NCBI GenBank assembly: GCA_046759305.1
Contig: JBHIBY010000007.1
Span: 1 to 54,534, forward strand
Source: JADFRG01 sp046759305
GTDB taxonomy: Bacteria > Chloroflexota > Anaerolineae > Anaerolineales > E44-bin32
Reading direction: 5' to 3'
Length of the DNA stretch: 54,534 nucleotides
The notes below the pieces were generated by a model. The model was not told the origin of the DNA, ran no database searches, and saw nothing but the letters and a program-made list of their open reading frames with translations. Both the position numbers and the translations under genes were made by a program. Shown here one piece after another: positions 49,622 to 54,534 of the stretch (position 1 is its first letter; every line of letters starts with the position of its first letter).

Positions 49622-52153
49622 ATGAAAATCCCACTGTCGTGGCTGAGAGATTTCGTCGACATCGAGGTCTCTGTTGCGGAGCTAGCGCGCAAGCTTACGC
49701 TCGCCGGGCTTGAAGTCGAGGAGCTCCGATACGTCGGGCTGCCCGTATCCGATGAAGCCCACCCCGATACCAAGGTGACCGGCCTGGCCTGGGACCCGGA
49801 AAAGATCGTGGTAGGTGAGATTCTGGAGGTTATGCCGCACCCCGATGCAGACCGCCTGGTGCTCACGCGGCTCAGCGATGGAAACCAAGAGCACACGGTG
49901 CTCACTGGGGCCCCTAACCTGCTGGGACTGAAGGACACCGGGCCTTTGGAGACACCCATAAAGGTAGCCTATGCTAAAGAAGGGTCCCAAATCTATGATG
50001 GGAAGCAGGCTGGATGGGAACTCATGACGCTGAAGCCGGTCAAGATTCGCGGCGTCGAATCATCATCCATGGCCTGTTCCGAGAAGGAGCTCGGGATGTC
50101 GGACGACCACGGCGGGATCATCGTCCTCGACGCAGACGCTGTACCGGGTATGCCGCTAGCCGATTACATGGGGGATGTCGTTCTCAACCTGGATATCCTT
50201 CCAAACATCGCAAGAAACGCAAACATTCTGGGAGTCGCTAGGGAGACCGCAGCGCAGCTTGGCGTTCCACTCAAAGAACCGTCATACGAGGTCAACTGGA
50301 GAGGTTCCTCGATCGAAGGACGGGTGAGGCTAGACATTCGGGAGCCTGATCTCAACCCACGCTTCGTGCTCGGACTCATCGAGGATGTCAGCATCATGCC
50401 TAGCCCATTCTGGGTCCAGCGCAGGCTGCGTCTGGCCGGAATGAGGCCGATCAATAACGTGGTGGACGCGACCAACTATGTGATGCTTGAGGTGGGCCAG
50501 CCGCTTCACGCATTCGACTATGACGTGCTGGTTGAACGGGCAGGCGGAGCCTCTCCCACCATCATTACGCGGCTCCCAGATTCCGGGGAGACGCTGACCA
50601 CGTTGGATGAAGTGGAGCGCCAGCTTGATGACTTCACAATCCTGGTTGCCGATACTGCTGGTGCGCTTTCCATTGGTGGTGTGATGGGAGGAGGGGAATC
50701 TGAGGTCAGCGAGAGCACTACGCGAGTGTTGCTCGAAGGAGCGGGCTGGAATTTCATCAATATTCGAAAGACGGTGGCAGCACAAAAGCTGTCGTCCGAG
50801 GCAGCTTACCGCTTCGAGCGCGGCGTGCATCCTGCCATGGCAGAACGCGGCGTACGCCGGGGCCTGGAAGTCATGCGAGAGCTCACAGGGGGCACGGTGT
50901 ACGAAGGGTTGATCGATGAATATCCACGCCCACCGGCGGTGCCGATAGTGGAGATCACCCAATCCGACATTCAGCGCTGGCTCGGGGTCGAATTCGAGCT
51001 GAGCCAAGCAGCTGCGCTGCTGGATCGGTTGGCTTTCTCAACCGCGGTTGAAGGGACAACCCTACGAGTCACTCCGCCGGACCATCGCCTCGATATAGGA
51101 AGCGGCGTGGCAGGGCGGGCGGATGTGATGGAAGAGTTGGCTCGTGTCTATGGCTACGACCGAATCCCGGAGACCCAGATCGCGGACCGCATCCCTCCTC
51201 AATATGCGAACCCACGACTGGAAGCAGAGTCTCAGGTGCAGGATCTGCTCTCCAACATGGGGTTGCAAGAGGTGGTCACATACCGACTGACGTCTCCCGA
51301 GCGCGAGGCGCAAGCGATCACCTCCGGCGGAACGGAATCTCGGGAGTACATACGCCTGGCAAATCCAATCGGCGGCGACAGGGTGGTGCTCAGACAGGAT
51401 CTACTGGCCAGCGTACTGGAGGTGGCTGCGAGCAATGTTCGCACACGCGAGCGAGTAGCACTCTTCGAAATCGGACCTATCTTTCTACCAAACAGTGGGG
51501 AGCAACTACCTGAAGAATCCAACCGGCTTGCGATCGTGATGCGTGGCCCACGAGATCCGCTTAGTTGGCAGGGCGGCGAGTCGAGCGAGATGGATTTTTA
51601 CGATATGACGGGTGTAGTAAGCGCGCTGTTGAACGGGCTACATGTGGGCGATGCCCTGTACGAGGCGGCTGCACACCCGACGTTCCATCCCGGCAAATGT
51701 GCAAACATTCTTGTAGACGGTAAGGCACTTGGAATCACAGGTCTTGTGCACCCCATGGTGGCTGAGCGCTACGAAAGCCCGGATACAGGGATCCTTGCAG
51801 CCGAATTGGACCTAACAGCTCTATTCGACAACATTCCAGAGCACTATCCAGTACGACCGGTTCCCGCGTTTCCGCCGGTGCTCGAGGACTTGGCTTTTGT
51901 TGTCGATCAAGAAGCGCCGGCAGAGCACCTCAGGGCACTGATTCAGGAGACGGGGAATCCCTTGGTGGCTGAGGTTTCCTTATTTGATCTGTACCAGGGA
52001 GAGCAGGTGGGGCAGGGAGTGAAGAGTCTTGCTTTTTCGGTAGTGTATCAAGCGGACGATCGCACCTTAACCGACGAAGAGGTCGCCTCGGTGCGGAATA
52101 AGATAGTCAGTCGCTTGGAGAAGGAACTTGGAGCGGTACTGAGGGATTTCTAG
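49622..52153 (+). CDS. pheT: Phenylalanine--tRNA ligase beta subunit
   Basis: 843 residues, full length. The N-terminal tRNA-binding (EMAP-like) domain (about 40-155) has HPDADRLVLTRLSDG and MACSEKELGMSDDHGGII. The B3/B4 editing domain includes MRPINNVVDATNYVMLEVGQ and HAFDYDVL, with the B5 domain near 430-500, the core in the middle, and the C-terminal anticodon-binding FDX-ACB domain (FPPVLEDLAFVVDQEAPAEH, DDRTLTDEEVASVRNKIV). It is 31 bp after pheS, in the T-box operon. It overlaps the convergent GAF gene by 4 bp. Confidence 0.97.
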   Translation: MKIPLSWLRDFVDIEVSVAELARKLTLAGLEVEELRYVGLPVSDEAHPDTKVTGLAWDPEKIVVGEILEVMPHPDADRLVLTRLSDGNQEHTVLTGAPNLLGLKDTGPLETPIKVAYAKEGSQIYDGKQAGWELMTLKPVKIRGVESSSMACSEKELGMSDDHGGIIVLDADAVPGMPLADYMGDVVLNLDILPNIARNANILGVARETAAQLGVPLKEPSYEVNWRGSSIEGRVRLDIREPDLNPRFVLGLIEDVSIMPSPFWVQRRLRLAGMRPINNVVDATNYVMLEVGQPLHAFDYDVLVERAGGASPTIITRLPDSGETLTTLDEVERQLDDFTILVADTAGALSIGGVMGGGESEVSESTTRVLLEGAGWNFINIRKTVAAQKLSSEAAYRFERGVHPAMAERGVRRGLEVMRELTGGTVYEGLIDEYPRPPAVPIVEITQSDIQRWLGVEFELSQAAALLDRLAFSTAVEGTTLRVTPPDHRLDIGSGVAGRADVMEELARVYGYDRIPETQIADRIPPQYANPRLEAESQVQDLLSNMGLQEVVTYRLTSPEREAQAITSGGTESREYIRLANPIGGDRVVLRQDLLASVLEVAASNVRTRERVALFEIGPIFLPNSGEQLPEESNRLAIVMRGPRDPLSWQGGESSEMDFYDMTGVVSALLNGLHVGDALYEAAAHPTFHPGKCANILVDGKALGITGLVHPMVAERYESPDTGILAAELDLTALFDNIPEHYPVRPVPAFPPVLEDLAFVVDQEAPAEHLRALIQETGNPLVAEVSLFDLYQGEQVGQGVKSLAFSVVYQADDRTLTDEEVASVRNKIVSRLEKELGAVLRDF

Positions 52154-52785
52154 GTCTTCGCGGCCTCTTCCGCTTCTTCTGCCTCTTCGGCAAAGGCCTC
52201 CGCTCGACTCAAGGCAACACTGGCAAGATGGCCCACGATCATCAACAGGTCGTGGTCCACATCTGAGAACTCGCGGTCATAATTCTTAGTGATGGCCTCC
52301 AGCGCTCCCAGCACTCGATCGCCGTCTAGTAAAGGGACCGCAGCTAGAGAGCGTGTATGAAATCCAAAGGACTCGTCGATCTTGGGATACCAGCGTGGAT
52401 CGTCTCGAACATTAGTGAGGAAAAGCGGCCGTTTGTTCTCCGTAACCCAGCCTGCAATTCCCTTCCCTTGAGGAAGGCGATAGCCCGAGAGCCGCTCGCG
52501 TGCCTCGCCGTGAACTACGGCGAACACCAGTTCATTTGTATCTTCGTCTAGCAGCAGGAGAGACCCATCGCTTGCGCCTACAACGGCCACGGCTGAAGCT
52601 AGAAGATCATCCAGGAGCACCAGCACGTCTGTGGTAGGAGTGATACGCTGAATAATGTCCTGGAGTGCGCTCAGAGCCCGCACAGACGAGTGAAGAACCT
52701 GAAGTTCGTCCTTCAGATCGCGGTTATCGTCCGTCAGGCGCGCCACTTCCAGCTGGAGGAAGCGGACTGGATCACGAGTTTCCAT
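52150..52785 (-). CDS. GAF domain protein
   Basis: 211 residues: an N-terminal coiled coil (about 8-45), then one GAF domain (about 50-190) with ASDGSLLLLDEDTNELVFAV, LPQGKGIAGWVTENKRPLFL and LAAVPLLDGDRVLGALEAI, and an Ala/Glu-rich tail. GAF domains bind small ligands or detect redox state. No output domain is attached, so it probably works with a partner. There is no ribosome-binding site. A TTGTCC-17-TATTAT promoter predicts transcription starting 2-3 nt before the ATG. Confidence 0.88.
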   Translation of the reverse strand: METRDPVRFLQLEVARLTDDNRDLKDELQVLHSSVRALSALQDIIQRITPTTDVLVLLDDLLASAVAVVGASDGSLLLLDEDTNELVFAVVHGEARERLSGYRLPQGKGIAGWVTENKRPLFLTNVRDDPRWYPKIDESFGFHTRSLAAVPLLDGDRVLGALEAITKNYDREFSDVDHDLLMIVGHLASVALSRAEAFAEEAEEAEEAAKT

Positions 52786-52794
52786 AACGAAAAC

Positions 52795-52823
52795 ATAATA
52801 GCATGAGTCGGGATCACGGACAA
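52795..52823 (-). promoter_or_regulatory. Promoter of the GAF gene (leaderless geometry)
   Basis: On the minus strand TTGTCC (52823-52818), a 17-bp spacer, TATTAT (52800-52795), then 9 nt to the ATG at 52785. The predicted transcription start is at about 52788. Confidence 0.5.
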
Positions 52824-52837
52824 AATCTTTAGGAGGT

Positions 52838-53269
52838 TTGGACCTGAATCTCTACTTCGCATGCTCATTGACCGGTGGCCGGGTGGATGAAGGGGCATAT
52901 AGCGTCATCGTGCAGCACCTAGAAGGTGTGGGACACGAAGTACCCACCGCCCATTTAGCGGACCCGGGTGTGATGGATCTTGAAAGAGTCACTGCAGCCG
53001 ATGAGATCTACCAGCGCGATGTACGCTGGATCCAGGCTTGCCAGGCGCTCATCTCAGAAGTTAGCACGCCTTCACACGGTGTCGGATATGAGATCGCATA
53101 CGCATTGAGGCTCGGTAAACCAGTGCTGTGCTGCTATCGAAAGGGTGCGTCGGTCTCCAAGATGATCCTGGGCAACGACTCTCCGGGGCTCGTAATCAAG
53201 ACCTATCGTAGCGAAGGCGAGCTGCCCGCACTTCTAGATGATTTCCTATCCAACCTGCCAGTTGCGTAG
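52838..53269 (+). CDS. DNPH1-like 2'-deoxynucleoside 5'-phosphate N-hydrolase (nucleoside deoxyribosyltransferase fold)
   Basis: 143 residues. NLYFACSLTGGR, IYQRDVRWIQACQALISEVS and SHGVGYEIAYALRLGKPVLC line up with human DNPH1 (its YFCGSIRGG, DLEWLQQADVVVAEV and GVGYELGRA), including the presumed nucleophilic Glu in GVGYE. These enzymes cleave deoxynucleotide N-glycosidic bonds and sanitise odd nucleotides. The open frame starts with TTG 52838, but AGGAGG (52831-52836) leaves only one base before it. In-frame CTG 52844 has the ideal 7-nt spacing and may be the true start. It is divergent from the GAF gene. Confidence 0.85.
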   Translation: MDLNLYFACSLTGGRVDEGAYSVIVQHLEGVGHEVPTAHLADPGVMDLERVTAADEIYQRDVRWIQACQALISEVSTPSHGVGYEIAYALRLGKPVLCCYRKGASVSKMILGNDSPGLVIKTYRSEGELPALLDDFLSNLPVA

Positions 53270-53327
53270 GGCCGAGCTATTAATCCTTAGGTCGGGAGCA
53301 GCTACTCGGTCCGCAGGACTTGGGTGC

Positions 53328-53480
53328 CTAAGGCGTAGGGGAGGGAGTGTCGCTTGGGGTCGGTGTGTTTGAGGGAGTCGGAGTATTGGTTGCGGTTGGG
53401 CTAGGAAGCGGAGTGAATCGTAGATTCGTCCCGGCCCCGTCCGGCAATTCGTGTCGAGCGATACGCTCACCTCCCTAGAC
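53328..53480 (-). pseudogene. Decayed SH3/Thr-Pro lipoprotein gene fragment
   Basis: On the minus strand one frame reads VSVSLDTNCRTGPG, the start of the bacterial SH3 domain found intact in the next gene (SVSSATNCRTGPG). After a frame change the sequence reads FTPLPSPTATNTPTPSNTP and further TP repeats to a stop at 53328-53330. Most of the SH3 domain and everything N-terminal are missing. It is probably the relic of a paralogue of the 53547-54386 gene. Confidence 0.6.
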
Positions 53481-53546
53481 ATCTCAGAACAAACGCGCAG
53501 TTTTTAAAAATCTACGTCGACTGCTTGCCGGCGCGTTCATGGTGAG

Positions 53547-54386
53547 CTAGTCGTCGGGAAGCCGGAAGTAGGCCACGTTGGTGACGCAATCACCCCCCGC
53601 ATTATCCTTCGTGCAGAGTTTGATGGTTGCCATGGCGTCGTTTCCGTCCTTGTAGGACTTCAGAGGAAGCACGAGGAACGCGGCTGCACCAGGCGGAAAG
53701 AAATTGCTGTGGTCCGGTGGGCAATCGTGTGGAACCTGCGCAAACGGATGGCGGTCGACCCTCGGTCCATGAATGACCACGGATTCGGTAATATCATCGA
53801 CGCGGGTCCTTCCAGACATAAAGGTGGCCCCGCTGTCATTCACCACAGTTAGCACCACAAACTCTTCGCCGCACTCGAAGAAGCCGTAGAGATACGCTGT
53901 GAAGCCGATTCTAGGCGTTGGGGAGGGTTCTGGCGTAAACACCGGCAGGGCGCTGGTGTCCCCATCCACAGTCGCGTACTCTCCCCAGAGCCAGCAGTAC
54001 TCATTGGGATTCGACGGATTGGCCACATACCAGTAGCCCTCCGCATCGCTCCTTGCCACCACCTCGGCAACCTCCCCTGGCATGACGGACGTGACCAACC
54101 CGTAGAGCGTGCCCGGGCCGGTCCGGCAGTTGGTTGCCGATGAGACGCTTGCCAGCAATGGCGCTGGAGTTGGAGTCTCTGTCTCGGTAGGAATGGGTGT
54201 GTTGGATGGGACCGGGGTCTGGCTTGGAGATAGCGTCTCTGTAGGCGGGGGAACCGTGACCATCGCCTGGAGAGTGCCTGCAACAGCGGCTTCGATCGTC
54301 CCTGATTGATCAGAAGCCTCAGCAGTGCAGGCGGTCAAAGCGAGCAAGCAAGCAGGCGCCGTGAGAATTGCGCGCGATACGCTCAT
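53547..54386 (-). CDS. SH3-domain lipoprotein with Thr/Pro linker
   Basis: 279 residues. The signal peptide ends in lipobox LTAC (Cys20). A Thr/Pro/Ser stalk (about 45-78) leads to a bacterial SH3 domain (about 79-145, TNCRTGPGTLYGLVTSVMPG and YWYVANPSNPNEYCWLWGEY), then a short TP linker and a C-terminal beta domain (about 163-279) with four or more cysteines. It is exported and membrane-attached. The function is unknown, with cell-wall or ligand binding likely. TATACT lies about 25 nt upstream. It shares its design with the kinase ectodomain stalk and the neighbouring pseudogene. Confidence 0.85.
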   Translation of the reverse strand: MSVSRAILTAPACLLALTACTAEASDQSGTIEAAVAGTLQAMVTVPPPTETLSPSQTPVPSNTPIPTETETPTPAPLLASVSSATNCRTGPGTLYGLVTSVMPGEVAEVVARSDAEGYWYVANPSNPNEYCWLWGEYATVDGDTSALPVFTPEPSPTPRIGFTAYLYGFFECGEEFVVLTVVNDSGATFMSGRTRVDDITESVVIHGPRVDRHPFAQVPHDCPPDHSNFFPPGAAAFLVLPLKSYKDGNDAMATIKLCTKDNAGGDCVTNVAYFRLPDD

Positions 54387-54446
54387 TCTTCAACTCGAAG
54401 AATCCGCGGGAGTATAACAGCAAGCTAGGGTGACCTGCTGCGAGTC

Positions 54447-54475
54447 TTGACGGTCAAAATTTGAATCGGTATACT
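54447..54475 (+). promoter_or_regulatory. Strong sigma-70 promoter at the right edge
   Basis: TTGACG (54447-54452), a 17-bp spacer, TATACT (54470-54475). The expected start is at about 54482, at the first bases of the hairpin at 54481-54529. The downstream gene is outside the window. Confidence 0.7.
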
Positions 54476-54480
54476 AGCGC

Positions 54481-54529
54481 GCACAGTCAGACGTCTGGGT
54501 GTCCCCCTCATCTAGATGTCTGCCTGTGC
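54481..54529 (+). ncRNA. Long hairpin at the 5' end of the edge transcript
   Basis: GCACAG (54481-54486) pairs with CTGTGC (54524-54529). After a one-base mismatch, CAGACGTCT (54488-54496) pairs with AGATGTCTG (54514-54522), with one G-U pair, giving 15 paired positions and a 17-nt loop. TTTAA follows and the window ends. It starts exactly at the predicted +1, so it is either a 5' stabilising or regulatory hairpin or a very short RNA with its own terminator. Confidence 0.45.
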
Positions 54530-54534
54530 TTTAA

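Noticed and set aside
50330..51007. 225-aa minus-strand ORF
   Set aside because: It lies entirely inside pheT, a complete and conserved gene.
1..54534. tRNA or rRNA genes, prophage or insertion sequence
   Set aside because: Gaps were read for tRNA-like cloverleaf ends, transposase motifs and terminal inverted repeats. None was convincing.

Overview
This is bacterial chromosomal DNA, most likely from a member of the phylum Chloroflexota (Anaerolineae-like, possibly SAR202-like). Several features point there: a membrane Ser/Thr kinase and SH3-type lipoproteins with long Thr/Pro linkers, a T-box riboswitch ahead of pheST, a multi-copy DUF5671 membrane protein, an LLM-class (F420-type) flavin oxidoreductase, a BTAD/AAA giant regulator, and form II CoxL-like molybdenum hydroxylase genes. 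The lineage is inferred from gene content. No rRNA, tRNA, CRISPR array, insertion sequence or phage gene was recognised.

Layout. 1-8.6 kb is mostly housekeeping: a group 1 sigma factor, a DUF6504-like protein, pncC/cinA, xseA-xseB, murJ, a small membrane protein and a Ser/Thr kinase. 8.7-14.1 kb is a plus-strand run: an ABC transporter whose ATPase and first permease are fused by deletion, a second permease, a kelch lipoprotein, a lactate/glycolate-type permease and a CoxG-like protein. 14.1-16.7 kb (minus) holds a thiolase-fold protein lacking the catalytic cysteine and a CaiB-type CoA-transferase.

The most distinctive part is 16.7-33.3 kb. A divergent control region carrying a tandem 20-bp repeat precedes a 13-kb plus-strand gene series: molybdenum-hydroxylase FAD and [2Fe-2S] subunits, amidase, FdrA, DUF1116, cyclase-family hydrolase, AHSA1 protein, membrane protein, molybdopterin subunit, NmrA-like protein, CodA-like amidohydrolase and DUF2877. 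FdrA/DUF1116/DUF2877 correspond to E. coli FdrA/YlbE/YlbF, reported as a heteromeric oxamate carbamoyltransferase. Opposite this series are an NCS2 nucleobase permease, whose leader holds a terminator and riboswitch-like pairings, and a CoxD-like MoxR ATPase with an LLM oxidoreductase. Together they suggest import, oxidation, ring opening and carbamoyl recovery from a nitrogen heterocycle or ureide. The substrate is unknown and no carbamate kinase is visible. Three gaps in this island hold degenerate tandem repeats with 21-, 43- and about 47-bp periods.

34-54.5 kb: a D-2-hydroxyacid dehydrogenase; an ECF sigma factor translationally coupled to an O6-alkylguanine methyltransferase; a 1139-aa BTAD/AAA/TPR regulator; a PAP2 - rifampin-phosphotransferase-like - PlsY-like operon; a six-repeat membrane protein; an acyltransferase; T-box-pheS-pheT; a GAF protein; a DNPH1-like hydrolase; a decayed and an intact SH3 lipoprotein gene; and, at the right edge, a strong promoter firing directly into a long hairpin.

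Several promoters place the predicted transcription start within 0-4 nt of the start codon (xseA, murJ, the ABC gene, the GAF gene), suggesting that leaderless mRNAs are used in this genome.
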